DNA of 64,000 nucleotides from Tupaia tana (GCA_026018925.1 JAKSZU010000016.1:32359377-32423376); one strand, 5' to 3'. Shown: positions 20,373-31,647, counted from the stretch's first letter. Translations and numbers: made by a program. The notes: generated from the letters alone by a model not told the origin.

Positions 20373-20647
20373 GTGCCCAGCAGTTAGCATAATGGCTATG
20401 TCGCTGGACTCCCATGTAGTCGACCGTGATTCGAGTCCCGGACCCAGCGGCTTAAACTCACACCGGGTGCGTGTGCCCAAGATCCCGAAAGGAGAAGGGA
20501 TTGCGGCATGGCCATCTCCGGGGGGGGGTGGGGTGGTGGTGGTGGTGGTGGTGGTGGTGGTGATTTCTTGCTTTCTGTCTCTCTGTCTCTCTCTGTTTTT
20601 CTGGCAAGCGCACACGACCTATAGCAAAAACCTCTCCAAAAATAAAA
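20373..20647 (+). mobile_element. SINE type A with expanded hairpin
   Basis: Full-length copy with degenerate TSD AATTA-G/T-TCTG at 20363-20372 and 20648-20657. The usual C6-T-G6 hairpin is replaced by a G-rich expansion, listed separately. Confidence 0.95.
20519..20562 (+). repeat. (GGT)n microsatellite with G runs inside the SINE
   Basis: A G9 run and G4 lead into about eleven GGT units. The tract grew from the G-rich arm of the SINE hairpin, and several G runs close together could form a G-quadruplex. Confidence 0.9.
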
Positions 20648-20657
20648 AATTATTCTG

Positions 20658-21599
20658 ATAATTCCCAATAGATCTTTGAGGTTAACTCCGTTGTATATTT
20701 AATATACAAGATAACTCAATGTATACCTTGCACTGAGTCTAAAATATAGTAAGGCTTGAATTCAAGGATCCTGGGAAAAAAGCTGATGACCAAATAGAAC
20801 TGACCATCTAAATAGCTACACACAATATTGTTTTCTACTCAAGCCCAATTTCAAAGGAAAGTAGTTTTCAATGGTTGGCTGGTCAAAAACAACATTAAAT
20901 AACAAGCACTAAAAAGTTAATTGAATGTTTGCCAGAAAGAGTAGGACTCGTTTTCATACTGGGTAATTAATTTCTTTGTTTTTATAAGAATTTTAAAGAG
21001 TGACCAACATGCACCCTGTGGGTAATTAACTGCATTCAAGAAAGACTCTTTACTTTTGTGGCACTGGCTATGCTGAGGACTGGAAACACTCCAAGAATAT
21101 ATTTATTTGTTTAAAAATTATTTTTATAGTCATCTTTACCCAATCTAAAGAATATGTATCACAGTGTCATCATATTTAAACTAAATCATGCATAGCTTTA
21201 ATAATATCATTGACAATACATACCTAGATAAATCCCCTAAAAAATACAGGTTTATAATACGAGGCATTTTAAAATAAATTGCAATTAAATCCAATGGCTC
21301 TTAGTAACTTCAAATGTATAACCTAAAAATTAGTTTTGGGATTATAAGTGTAGGTTTTTAAAAATTTCTGAATACTTGGAAAGTTTTTATGAGCATGTCA
21401 TAATAAATTATACATTTCTGTATACACAACTCTTCCTTGAAACATCAGTTTAAACAATAATTTAAAAGATTAATATACTATCCTAAATGTAAATTACTTT
21501 GTGATAAATTTTCTATGATTTAAAGTTTTATAATCTCCAACTAATTTAAGATAAAATTCACATGCTTCTAATCAAAATCTTTATTTTAATATGAGTCCT
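20658..21599. other. Unique AT-rich DNA, nothing recognised
   Basis: About 940 bp free of SINEs and of plausible coding sequence. Confidence 0.6.
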
Positions 21600-21614
21600 A
21601 AAGAATAAAAGGTT

Positions 21615-21710
21615 TGGGGGCCGGCAGGTGGCGTGGTGATTAAGGGCACTGGACTCCCACATGGCCAACCACAGTTCAGGTCCTGGACCAGGTGGCCTGC
21701 GTTCTCGCTT

Positions 21711-21744
<34 letters not shown>

Positions 21745-21800
21745 ATTCACTCTGTCTCTCTCTGGTCAAATTGAAATAAAGTTAAATAATTCTTTAAAAA
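21615..21800 (+). mobile_element. SINE type B
   Basis: Head 'gggggccggcaggtggcgtg', a TC tract, and 'ggtcaaattgaaataaagt'. TSD AAAGAATAAAAGGTT at 21600-21614 and 21801-21815, perfect over 15 bp. Confidence 0.97.
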
Positions 21801-22060
21801 AAAGAATAAAAGGTTCTGTAAAACAGAATAAACACTATCTTATAACTTACTATTTAACCTTCTTAAAAAATTGGGAAACTGTTACTTAAATGTGTCTTGT
21901 AAGGGCACATTTTTATAAAAATACAGCTTTTCTACAGTAATTTGAAGAACTGGAATATTTTCATTGCTTTCTCCTTTCTATCTTCTGAGATTGAATTTCA
22001 TATTCTACATTATAGAGATACAAGATTTTCAATTATGCTAGCACTGTAATGTTTGTGTTT

Positions 22061-22109
22061 GTCTTCCAAAACAGCAGGGGTGGTTGTCTTCCACAACAGC
22101 TGGGTGGTT
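22061..22109. repeat. Tandem pair of about 25 bp
   Basis: 'gtcttccaaaacagcagg' plus 'ggtggtt' is followed at once by 'gtcttccacaacagctgg' plus 'gtggtt'. A minus-strand frame crosses this pair, but I find no family match. Confidence 0.75.
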
Positions 22110-22344
22110 CTCGGAGCTCTCTTCATCCACCCAGCAAGAGCAGTCATACACATGTAAAAGTTTCCCCAAATCATTAAAAAGCCCAAGAAAGAATATAGTA
22201 CCCTATTTACTTGTTGATTAAAATTATTTTGAGACAAATGCCTTTATTAAAGGTATAACTTAAATAACTGCTATAAAACAGTATTTATACTCTTCACTAT
22301 CAATTATTTCTGTATTCTCCATTGCTAATTATTTCTTGACTTTT

Positions 22345-22623
22345 ATTTTATTTATTTACTTATTTTAGGTTTCTGTCATAGGGTACGTGAGCTCAGCAGA
22401 GAGAGCCAGAGACAGGGAAAGTGAGTAATTACCCACTGTGGGGATGGCCACACCACAATCCCTTCTCCTCCAGTCTCCTCTCAGGATTTTGGGCATGCTT
22501 GGGACTTGGGGCATGCATGCAAACACACTGGGAGTAATTTTAAAGGCACTAGGCCCGAGATTCAAATTGCACTTGGCTGTGTGGGAGTCCAATGCCTTAG
22601 CCACCATGCCACTTGCTAACCCC
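22345..22623 (-). mobile_element. SINE type C
   Basis: Inverse copy with TSD TATTTCTT-G/A-ACTTTT at 22330-22344 and 22624-22638. It includes a small internal duplication of 'tgggcatgcttggg/tggggcatgcatg'. Confidence 0.93.
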
Positions 22624-22979
22624 TATTTCTTAACTTTTTTTTTAAAGGAAAAAAAGACTTATTTTGGCAATAAGAAATCACCTAGAGAAGATGTTAGGAA
22701 GTGGCTAAATTTATGGTATTCAAGCTTTAAATAAAGGCAAAAGTCCTGCTATAATTAATCAGAGTAAGTTACACCAGTCAGTACATTTTACTTTGAGATA
22801 ACCTTTATACTATTACACAAATACTTACAGCTTTTCAAAATTTTCTAATAGACAAGGAATGGGAAGGCAAACAAAGAAGAGCTGATTATCATGCTAGATA
22901 CAGGTAAACGCTAGTTAATACAGCAATTGAAGAAAATGAGAAGAAAAGGCATTCCTACTTGAAGTCCAAAAAAGGCTAG

Positions 22980-23198
22980 GACTGGCCCTTGTAGCCTAGA
23001 GGTTAAAAGAGCCAGGTCCCACTTGGCTGACCATGGTTCAAATCCCAGCACTGGCAGCTTGAAAAACATGCCAAGAAAGTATGCATGTGTGCCCAAAACG
23101 GAGAAAGGACTACTGCATTACCATGCTCCCTCAGGGGGTTCTTTCTCCCTATTTCTCTCTGGTGAGCACACACTCCATCTGACATTTAAAAAAAATAA
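22980..23198 (+). mobile_element. SINE type C
   Basis: Head 'actggcccttgtagcctaga', core 'gcttgaaaaacatgccaaga', and end 'gagcacacactccatctgac'. 'gtccaaaa' on both sides may be its TSD. Confidence 0.82.
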
Positions 23199-23233
23199 TG
23201 TCCAAAAGGTACTTTTTAAAAATTACTATAAAC

Positions 23234-23502
23234 TTGGGGCAAGCAGGTGCCAGAGTGGACAAGGCACTGGATTCCCATGTGGTCAACCCAGGTTTGAGTC
23301 CCAGACCCGGTGGCCTGAAACCCACACCAGGCACTTGTGTGCACGTGCCCAAAATCCTGAGAGGAGAAAGGAGGAGAAGGGGTTGCAGCATGGCCATCTC
23401 CCCAGGAGGTGATTTCTCACTTTCATCTCTTGCTATCTCTCTAGTGAGCACACCCACCCTAGAGTAAGAAAATCTCTAAAAAACAAAAACAAAAACAAAA
23501 TA
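23234..23502 (+). mobile_element. SINE type A/C
   Basis: Head 'ggggcaagcaggtgccagag', core 'ctgaaacccacaccaggcac', and a (CAAAAA)n tail. Confidence 0.88.
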
Positions 23503-23650
23503 CTTTCACAATCTAGGGGGAAAAAAAAGCACTGTTAATGTCTGTATTTTCTTTCAATAGTTTTCTATTCATGTTTATATTTATTTCTCAATGTAGCTGA
23601 AGTAATCCTCAACAGTTTATGTTCTATTTCACTTAACATTATATAGAGCA

Positions 23651-24236
23651 GATTAAAACCACTGAAGACCTACTGCCCAGACTTCACCCTCCTGACCCCC
23701 AGATACAGCCAGGACAAGCCAATCACCACCAATCTACATCAGAGTTCTGAGCCCCTTTCATAGATTAGGACCACTGAAGACCTTCTACCCAGATTTCACC
23801 CTCGTGCTCCCCCAGAGCCAGTCTTCTCTCATTGTTTTATTTTAATTTTAATTTTGAAAGTTCTTAGCTCTCTGTTGCTCTTTTGTCTTGCTAATTCTTA
23901 CCTTTCCCCCAGTCCCCACAGGACAACCCAATCACCCGTCATCTATATCTGAGTTCTGAGAGGTCCCTTTCAGGGAATAGGATCACTGAAGATCTACCCA
24001 GACTTCACCCAACTGCCCGCCCCACCTCCAATCCAGCCAGGTTAGAGTACCCTATTTATCCTGTCTCTTTCTCTTTATTTTTACTTTTTTTTTTTTTTTT
24101 TTTTAATTTGCAAAATTCTTAGCTCTCTGTCGCTCTTTAATCTTGCTAATTCTTACCTTCCCGGCCACCCCCTACTCCCATAGGACAAGGCAATCACAAG
24201 CCATCTATATCTGAGTTCTGAGCGGCCCCTTTCCAC
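23651..24236 (+). promoter_or_regulatory. Tandem monomer-like 5' UTR of the HAL1
   Basis: Three related units begin at 23651 (attaaaaccactgaagacct), 23763 (gattaggaccactgaagacc) and 23975 (gaataggatcactgaagatc). Each ends in 'gagttctgag' plus a CCCTTT-type stretch. Units two and three contain a T-rich block and 'ttcttagctctctg'; unit one lacks that block, giving lengths of about 112, 212 and 262 bp. Mouse L1 promoters are also tandem monomers, so a promoter role is inferred by analogy. Confidence 0.7.
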
Positions 24237-24702
24237 ACCATGCAGCTTTCACTTTTTGCTGTAAATTTTTTTTCTCTTTTTAAAAAATTGTTTTCGTCTT
24301 GTTTCTCTCGTTTTTGGTTCTTTTCATTTCTTTTTCCTTTTCTTTTTACCTTTCTCACTTTTCTGCTCAGCCTCCACACACTGAGTCTTCAGACAGGTCT
24401 AGATGCACAGTGGCCAAATATCTGAATACTTTTAGGGTCAGATTAATCCTCAATTTCCATTGAATCTGCTGCCCAAAGGGAGAAAAATGGTACTGTTTAG
24501 AGATTGCAGGTCACCTCCTCCTGCCTGCCTCTGAATACTCAGATTTAACTCCAAAAAACAGGGGGAAAAAAACATATAACCCATCAGATGACCAGAAACC
24601 ACCACAGAAACACAAGACATATGAGAAACCGAAAAAAAAATCTCCCCTAAGGATAAAGAATAACCCCTCATCCTCCACAGACAATATAAGGGAACTCAGA
24701 AA

Positions 24703-25528
24703 ATGTCAGATAGAGAATTTAAAATATTCACAGTGACAAAGCTAACAGAGATGCAAGAGAAAAGAGACAAAAAACTCTAGAAGATGCAGGAGAAAAGAGA
24801 TGAGTTCCAGGAGGTGAAGAAATTCTTGCATAATCTGAAAGAGGAAATACACACCATAAAAAAGAATCGAATTATTAGAGATCAAGGCTGTAATACAGGA
24901 AATCAAAACCTCCCTTGAAAGGATTAAAAGCAGATTAGATCATGTAGAAGAACGAATCTCCGACCTAGAAAAATTCCCCCAAAAGACTGAGAAGATAATC
25001 CAAAAAAATGAGAATAACATACGAATAATACTAGATACCATTAAATGCGCAAATATTCAGATCATCGGTATCCCAGAAGGTGAAGACACTAACAAGAGCA
25101 CTGATAATCTATTCCATGAAATCCTAGAAGAAAACTTTCCAAACCTGGAGAGGCACTCAAATATCCAGACCCAAGAAATACAAAGGACCCCACATAGAAT
25201 CAACCCCAGATCTTCCCCAAGGCACATCATAGTCAGATTGACCAAAACCACAGACAGAGACAAAATACTAAAACTGACAAGAGAGAAACATCAAGTTACT
25301 TTCAAAGGATATCCCATCAGGCTAACATCGGACCTCTCATCTGAAACAATGCAAGCAAGGAAAGAATGGGAAAATATATTTGAAGAGTTAAGTGAAAAAC
25401 AATTTCAACCAAGAATACTATACCGAGCAAGATTATCCTTCACATGGGAAAAACGCCAAAAACGTTGTCAGGTAAACAAAACCTGGACGAATTTACCAAC
25501 ACCAGACCAGCTTTCTAAGAAGTGCTGA
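24703..25528 (+). pseudogene. HAL1 ORF1-like protein, broken
   Basis: The frame starts at ATG 24703 (SDREFKIFTVTKL) and meets a TAG at 24778-24780, codon 26. It reads on to about 24860, where a frameshift moves it to another frame that stays open to the TGA at 25526-25528. The first part is charged and coiled-coil-like. The rest resembles the L1 ORF1p RNA-binding domain (IQIIGIPEGEDTNKS) and C-terminal domain (KEWENIFEELSE, QPRILYRARLSF). L1 ORF1p is a trimeric RNA chaperone. Only one stop and one shift break about 275 codons, so the copy is not very old. Confidence 0.85.
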
Positions 25529-26161
25529 AGGGAGTGCTATACCAGGAAAACTAAAGTCAAACACACAGAAATAATAGTATAAAAAAAAAAACAACCAAGA
25601 CAATGGCCAGCCTAACAGTAGGGACAATCCAGAGTTGAATGTTAACTTCCAGAGTTTAAATGGAAAGATCAGACCACAGTAACACTGAAAATTCAATAGA
25701 AGAGAGATTACGTACATGAGACTGAACTGGTAAAACAGAACTTTTTGACTTTCAACTAAAACATTACTGATTTTCTTCTATGGTTTGTTTTCCACATTTA
25801 AGGATTTTTTGTCTTCTCTTGAACTGTTGATAGTTTCATCTACATACTCTTTGAACATTGAATCCTAATCTTTTTCCTGGCTTTAAATCTTAACCAAATT
25901 TCTCTTAACATTTTTTGAGTTTGAGCTATTAAAACTAAAAATCATTTTCTTGAAATAAAAAAATGCATTTAAAAAATACCTACTCAATGACTGCAGTAAG
26001 CTATATTGCCCCAGCTAGGTGCTACTTTATAGTATGTTCCCTTTACTCACTGAGGTTTATGCCTAAAGTTAAGACATGTGTTCACAGGTATGTATATAAC
26101 AGCTGAACTTGCTATTGAAAGTTTTCAGATTAACTAAGATCTTTAGTGAATCAATAAAATA

Positions 26162-26282
26162 TGGGGGGGGGGGGGAAGGGCATAGAAAACAACTGTAGAT
26201 ACCAGAGAGAGTGTGGGAGGAGAGCGGGACATGGCAGAGGGTGAGAGGTAGGGAATCAAGGTGGGGGGAGGGTAAAATATAT
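26162..26282 (+). repeat. Purine-rich, G-run tract in the HAL1 3' UTR
   Basis: G12 is followed by 'aaggg', then several GGGAGG- and GGTGGGGGGAGGG-type runs. L1 3' UTRs carry a similar G-rich polypurine tract, and quadruplex folding is possible. Confidence 0.8.
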
Positions 26283-26849
26283 AAGAAACAAGAAATGGAA
26301 AATTATTTGTTGACAATAACATGTATGCTAATATCCCTGATTGAGCCAACATACAGTGTTTTCTGGATGGAAAAATCTAATTTTGTATACTGTACTGATA
26401 ATTCAGTAAATGAATGCAAATTGATCAATTAATTAATTAATTAAAATTACATGGAGCATATCTCTAATCTCCAAAAACATGATTTATTTAATGGAACTGA
26501 CGTTAGTGATCTTTCAAAAAAGGCCAATTCCTAATCACTCTAAAGTTCAATTCAGCATAAACAATCTCTGACCATATACACAAAACTTCCACTCAGCTTT
26601 CAAGTGCCTCAATCTCAAATATAAAAGCACACCCAGAGATCACAAACCATTTCAGAGAATATCCACCAAAAGAAAGGAAGTAAAAACAAGTAAAGAAATA
26701 AAAGAACATTTCAAGAAACAATATAATCCATATGCTTGCGCTGATTGACATCCTCATTTTAGCCTTGTAACACCAGTAAGGGAAGAATTCAACTGAGTCA
26801 TGTTGGACTTCTGACCTACAGAAACTGTGAGATAAAACAGTGTTTTATC

Positions 26850-26998
26850 TAGCAGGGGTGTGGTGGTTAAGGCTCTGGACTCCCACATGGTCGGCCATGG
26901 TTCAAGTCCTGGACCTGGTGGTTTGCTTTCTCACTTTTCCTTTCTCTCTCTCTATGGTCAAATTAAAATAATAGTAAAAAAAACAAAATAAAAAAAAA
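26850..26998 (+). mobile_element. SINE type B, head shortened
   Basis: 'ctagcaggggtgtggtggtt' lacks the first bases of the head. The rest is typical through 'ggtcaaattaaaataatag'. 'cagtgttttat' before and 'cagtgttgtgt' after may be the TSD. Confidence 0.85.
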
Positions 26999-27555
26999 TC
27001 AGTGTTGTGTTAAACTGCTAAATTTATGGTACTGTGTATTATGAAGCAATAGAAAATGAGTATACTGGCAATCAAGTATTTTGCTACTGTATATGCTCTT
27101 TTCTTCTCAAAAGTTCAATACTGGAAGAAAAAGAATATCCACTTTTGAAAGATACCATACTTAAGTGAAATTCAGCTAAATCTGTTTCTGCATGAGCTTT
27201 GAGAATGACAAGTTGCTGAGTATGGTACGCATGTCATGCTGGGATATAAGATCTAGAAACCTACCACATAAGAATTCTAGGCTTGCTCAGTGGGTGGAAG
27301 AAGGTGGCTTATAGAGAAAAATGACTATAACATGATGTTGTAAAAGCCTCTTCTTTTCCTTTACTCTTTATTAGTACCTCCTCCAAGCCCCTGGGAATGA
27401 TCACACAGATCACCCATGCATTCCCAGAATGAAGAAGGTTTCAGCAAGCATTGGCTTTTAATCTTCATCCCGCCCCACTCCCATTTCATCAAATACATTA
27501 ACATCTGAGAAAGAGAACATAGAAAGGGTTATTATTTTCTTAGAAAACTGGAGTG

Positions 27556-27828
27556 TTGTGGTTAGCTAGTGGCACAGTGGGTGGTTAAGGCAGCTGGGTC
27601 CCACAGAGCTGACTGTATAGTTCAAGTCCTGGATGCTGCAGCTTGAAAAATATGCTGGGTAGTATGCAAGTGTGTGTGTTCCTGAAATCTCAAAAGGGGA
27701 AATGGAGGAGAAGGGATTGCAGTGTGACCATCCCCCATAAGAGGTGCTTACTCACTTTCTCTTTCTTGGTCTGCCTCCTGCTAGTGGGCACATGTAGCCT
27801 CCAGTAAATTAAAAAAGAAAGAAAGAAA
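27556..27828 (+). mobile_element. SINE type C
   Basis: Head 'ggttagctagtggcacagtg' with a small GGTGGTT duplication, core 'gcttgaaaaatatgctgggt', and a (GAAA)n tail. Confidence 0.85.
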
Positions 27829-28124
27829 ACTTAAAGGCTGAAACAGACCCACTTTTTATCTAGTTTTATGCTGTGGCAAAATGCAAGAGAACAAAATTTC
27901 ACTACTCCATTATAGAGGAAAGTAAACTAAGGCAAAAACCTATCCTCTCCTTTTTCTCCTCTTATTCTACTTCGTATTTCTCCTACTTATTTATACTTTA
28001 TTATTACAGACACTGGCTCTGTTCAATATTTCCTCTTCTGCCATGCTTAGATTACCTACAGAATTCATTGAAGAGACTGTTCATATCATATAACAGGGAG
28101 CATGGGCAGGGAATAAGCAATGTT

Positions 28125-28270
28125 CACATTTGTGAATGCCTGCCACATGCTAAAAAAAAATTACATAAATTAACTAATTTCATCTTCACCTCATCCTATG
28201 AAGTAGATACTATCATCTTCATTTTGTAAATGAGAAAGCCCAGGATCTGTAATGGTGGAGGTCACACCTT
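28125..28270 (-). mobile_element. MIR SINE, inverse
   Basis: 'tgaatgcctgccacatgcta', 'cctatgaagtagatactat', and 'cattttgtaaatgagaaag' are the inverse of the MIR core and 3' end. Confidence 0.75.
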
Positions 28271-29129
28271 TTGTGGGGAAAAAAATGTACACAATGAGAA
28301 GTCTCACTCCAAAGCCCATGAATATTTCCTTTAGAATCACACCCCAATTTACCAAGACTCAATCTGGAACCCTCTGCTTTTATTGCCCTTTCCTTCTTCT
28401 TACAAATAAGATTTCTATAGTCATGACCAAAATTTAAATGTACAACTTCCTAGCAGCTTAGATGTAACTGGAAAAGTTGACTGGTACCAGGTCAATGATG
28501 GGATGTAAAGATTCTGCTTCTTACGTTCTCTCACTTTTGGAAAGAACTGTCACAGAATCTAAATTTAGTGAGAAACAGAAGCCATTACAGCTATATCAAA
28601 GAATTTTCCAAAACAATTAAAATAACTAAAAAGGAAAGTGGTAACATTCTAGGCAGATGTCTGACAGGTCAGTAAGACAAGCAGTGAGGGTTCACTAAAG
28701 TAGTCACTGAGGAAACTGCTGCACACTTAGGATTTACCATTTGAAGAAAGGTGAGGCCTGAGAGTACATCAAGCAAAAAAGTGAAACGTTTTCAGAGCAA
28801 AAGATCATAATTTAAATGCTGTTTGAAGGTTACTGGAGCAATGAAGGCTTGGTACAGAACAAAAGGCATCTTCAGTCAGAACACATCTTTCTCAAATATA
28901 AATAAGGTCCTAGTCTAGATTCTAGCTTCCCTGTAAAAATCCTCTAAGAAAAATATACTAAAATAGTTTAATCAAATATTTGATTTTATATATTCAAAAC
29001 TGTATACGATATTTTAACAGATGATTTTGGCATTTATAATAAGTATTTAATAAATATTAACTAATAGAAGAAGTGAATGATAATAGGTTTCGAGGAAATT
29101 AACTCCAATATAAAACATTGAACAATATA
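28271..29129. other. Unique DNA, nothing recognised
   Basis: About 860 bp with no SINE, no clear older repeat and no convincing frame. Confidence 0.55.
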
Positions 29130-29143
29130 AAAATCATTGTTCC

Positions 29144-29301
29144 AGGGACCAACAGGGGGCATGGTGGTTAAGGTGCTGGACACTCCCACATGGCTGACCA
29201 TGGTTCAAGTACTGGACCTGGTGGCTTGTTTTCTCACTTTCCCTCTCTCTTTTTCTCTCTCTAGTCAAATTAAAATAAATGAATGAATAAATAATTTTTT
29301 T
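29144..29301 (+). mobile_element. SINE type B, first of three at one target
   Basis: TSD AAAATCATTGTTCC at 29130-29143 and 29302-29315 is perfect. It is a typical type B copy ending in a GAAT/AAAT tail. Confidence 0.96.
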
Positions 29302-29315
29302 AAAATCATTGTTCC

Positions 29316-29550
29316 TGACCAGCCAGTGGCGTGGTAGCTAAGGTGGCTGGATGCCACATGGATGACTCTAACGTTTAAGTCCCAGATTGGGTGGATTAAA
29401 AAATATACTGGGCACGTATCATCTATGCCCAAAATCCAAAGAAGAGAATGGAGAAAAAGGGATTGTGAGGGCCATCCCCCTAGGGTGCTTTCTTTCTCTC
29501 TGGAGAGTGAACACATTCTATGATAAACTAAACAAAACAAAACAAAAAAA
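29316..29550 (+). mobile_element. SINE type C, second of three at one target
   Basis: It is flanked by CATTGTTCC at 29307-29315 and 29551-29559. Head 'tgaccagccagtggcgtggt' and a (CAAAA)n tail. Confidence 0.92.
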
Positions 29551-29565
29551 CATTGTTCCACTTTT

Positions 29566-29836
29566 TTTTTTTTTTCTTTTTTTGGAGAGGTTTTTGCTAT
29601 AGGGCGCGTGCGCTCGCCAGACAGACAGAGAGAGACAGAGAGATAGAAAGCAGGAAATCACCCCCCAGGGGGGATGGCCACGCCGCAATCCCTTCTCCTC
29701 CATTGTCCTCTCGGGATCTTGGGCACGCACGCACACGCGCCCGGCGTGAGCTTAAGCCGCCGGGTCTGGGACTCGAACCGCGGTCGACTACGTGGGAGTC
29801 CAGCGACATAGCCATTACGCTAACTGCTGGTCCCAA
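29566..29836 (-). mobile_element. SINE type A, third of three at one target
   Basis: Young, CpG-rich inverse copy. TSD CATTGTTCCACTTTT at 29551-29565 and 29837-29851 is perfect over 15 bp and overlaps the targets of the two preceding SINEs. Confidence 0.97.
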
Positions 29837-29917
29837 CATTGTTCCACTTTTAACAGTTCAACATCCAATCATCACCCAAGAATCAATTATGTTGTTTACC
29901 AAATACCACACTACACA

Positions 29918-30146
29918 TTTTTTTAAAGAATTATTTTATTTAACTTTATTTATTTATTTAAATTTGACCAGAGAAGGACAGAGTGAATGTGAGAGAGAGA
30001 GTGAGAGAGAGAAAAAGAAAGAGAGGGAAAGAGGGAGGTGGGAGGGAGGAAAAGTGAGAAAGCAAGCCACCAGGTCCAGACCTTGAACTGCGGTTAGCCA
30101 TGTGGGAGTCCAGCGCCCTTAACTTCCACGCCACCTGCCAGCCCCC
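29918..30146 (-). mobile_element. SINE type B
   Basis: Inverse copy with a long purine (GA) tract and end 'ccacctgccagccccc'. Confidence 0.93.
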
Positions 30147-30806
30147 TATTACCATAATGCTCTTGCTAGGATGAACAGATTCAAGCTCTCCACTTTAGAT
30201 ACCTAACTATATAAAACCAGGTAGCATTGAGACATGATATGGGAAAATATGAACTGGTTTGTTTTGATTTTCTACAGAATACTTTTCTACCTTATGTGGG
30301 AATCAGGGCTGACTCTCCTTGCTCATAGTAATTATGCCAATGGAGAATGTGTATTGGTTAAAGAGAGGAAAAAATTTACCAAAATCAAATATAACAAGAA
30401 ACTATAACTCTGGGTTACATATTATTGCTTCCATCAGAAGGAGTAAAAATCAGTAAGATTTTACTGTAAGATGACATAAAAACAAAAAAGAAAAAGGATA
30501 ATTCAGGGCTAATAAAATAAATTCTGCAATTCCTTGGGTGATAGAGTAGAAAATTACATTTGGAGTAATTTGAGTCGTGTACCTACTCTGCTGTTGAAAA
30601 CATTAGGTTAAAGACAGGAGAAGTGAGAGAAATAGATTGGCTCTGCCTCTTTTTTTTTTTTTTCTTAGAATTCTTTTGAGAAGGATGATTTTTAAATAGC
30701 TATACAGTATACATTAACATTAAAAGAGGTGGTATTTTAATTACGAGTATCAATTTATATAAGAATTCTAATAGGACTAAGAATATCTGTTAAAGTGTTG
30801 ATATGA
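30147..30806. other. Unique AT-rich DNA, nothing recognised
   Basis: 660 bp with no identified repeat apart from a T13 run near 30651. Confidence 0.5.
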
Positions 30807-30950
30807 GGCCAGCCTGTGATATGGTGGTCAAGGAAGAAATGGAGGAGAAAGGATTGAGGCATGATCACTCCCCATGAGAGGATGCTTTCTCGCTTTCCCT
30901 CTCTTTCTGTCTTTCTCTGACAAAAGAACATACCCTATGGCAAGATTTTT
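30807..30950 (+). mobile_element. SINE type C, middle deleted
   Basis: The head 'gaggccagcctgtgatatgg' is joined to 'gaagaaatggaggagaaagg', losing the B box and core. Confidence 0.8.
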
Positions 30951-31013
30951 TTTTCTTTTTAAGAAGAAGGAAAAAAAACAAAACACCATGATTCTAGGAA
31001 AAGTTGATATATG

Positions 31014-31207
31014 GGGCCAGCAGGTAGTGTGGTGGTTAAGGCACTGAACTCCTACATGGCTGACCACAGTTTAAGTCCCAGACCTGACAGCTTGCTTTCT
31101 CATTTATCTGTCTTTTTCTCTCGTCTTTGTCTTTCTCTGGTGAGTACACATGTCCAATAGCAAATTTAAAATAATAATAATAATAAATTAAATAAATAAT
31201 TCTAAAA
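31014..31207 (+). mobile_element. SINE type B
   Basis: Head 'ggggccagcaggtagtgtgg', a CT tract, 'gtgagtacacatgtccaata', and an (ATA)n tail ending 'aataattctaaaa'. Confidence 0.93.
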
Positions 31208-31384
31208 ACCAGAAAGTTGTTATGTGGGCAAAACAAAGTTAAGAACCTGTAGAAGAGCAGGGGAACACAGAAAACCTTGCAAAATATGTATGAAACAGGC
31301 TCAGCTGGTGCTAGAAGCAAAATATCAATGGGAAGGAAGTGACAACCACTGAGGCAAAAGATGATGGGAGAAGCGTTGGGGGGA

Positions 31385-31633
31385 GGTCAGCTGATGGCAT
31401 GGTGGTATGACAGCTGGATCCCACACGGCCAAATGCATGGTTAAGAGTCCCAGACCCAGTAGCTTGAAAACCACACCAGACATGTTTGTGTCTGTGCCCA
31501 AAAGGAGAAATGGAAGAGAAGGAGAAATGGAAGAGAAGGGAATGTGACATGACCATACCCCATGGGGGTTGTTTTCTCTCTTTCTTTCTAGCAAAAAAAA
31601 AAAAAAAACAAAAGCAAACCAAACAAAAACAAG
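31385..31633 (+). mobile_element. SINE type C with an internal 20-bp duplication
   Basis: Head 'ggaggtcagctgatggcatg' and a 'gcttgaaaaccacacc' core. 'ggagaaatggaagagaag' is present twice in a row (31504-31542). Confidence 0.88.
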
Positions 31634-31647
31634 GCATACAAGGTTTG

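Larger units (their letters stand above)
23651..26445 (+). mobile_element. HAL1 (half-L1) retrotransposon, nearly full length
   Basis: The order is: a 5' region of tandem units (23651-24236), a T-rich leader, one ORF1-like frame (24703-25528), a 3' UTR of about 900 bp with a purine-rich tract, and an AATT-rich end. There is no ORF2 (endonuclease/reverse transcriptase), which defines HAL1, an L1 relative that keeps only ORF1 and depends on other LINE machinery. Imperfect 13-bp repeats attatatagagca (23638-23650) and attacatggagca (26446-26458) look like its TSD. At about 2.8 kb it matches the known HAL1 size. Confidence 0.85.

Noticed and set aside
29553-30086. 177-codon open frame
   Set aside because: It is the same SINE-derived peptide pattern (KSPPRGDGHAAIPSPP) seen in other copies, fused by chance to a type B SINE.
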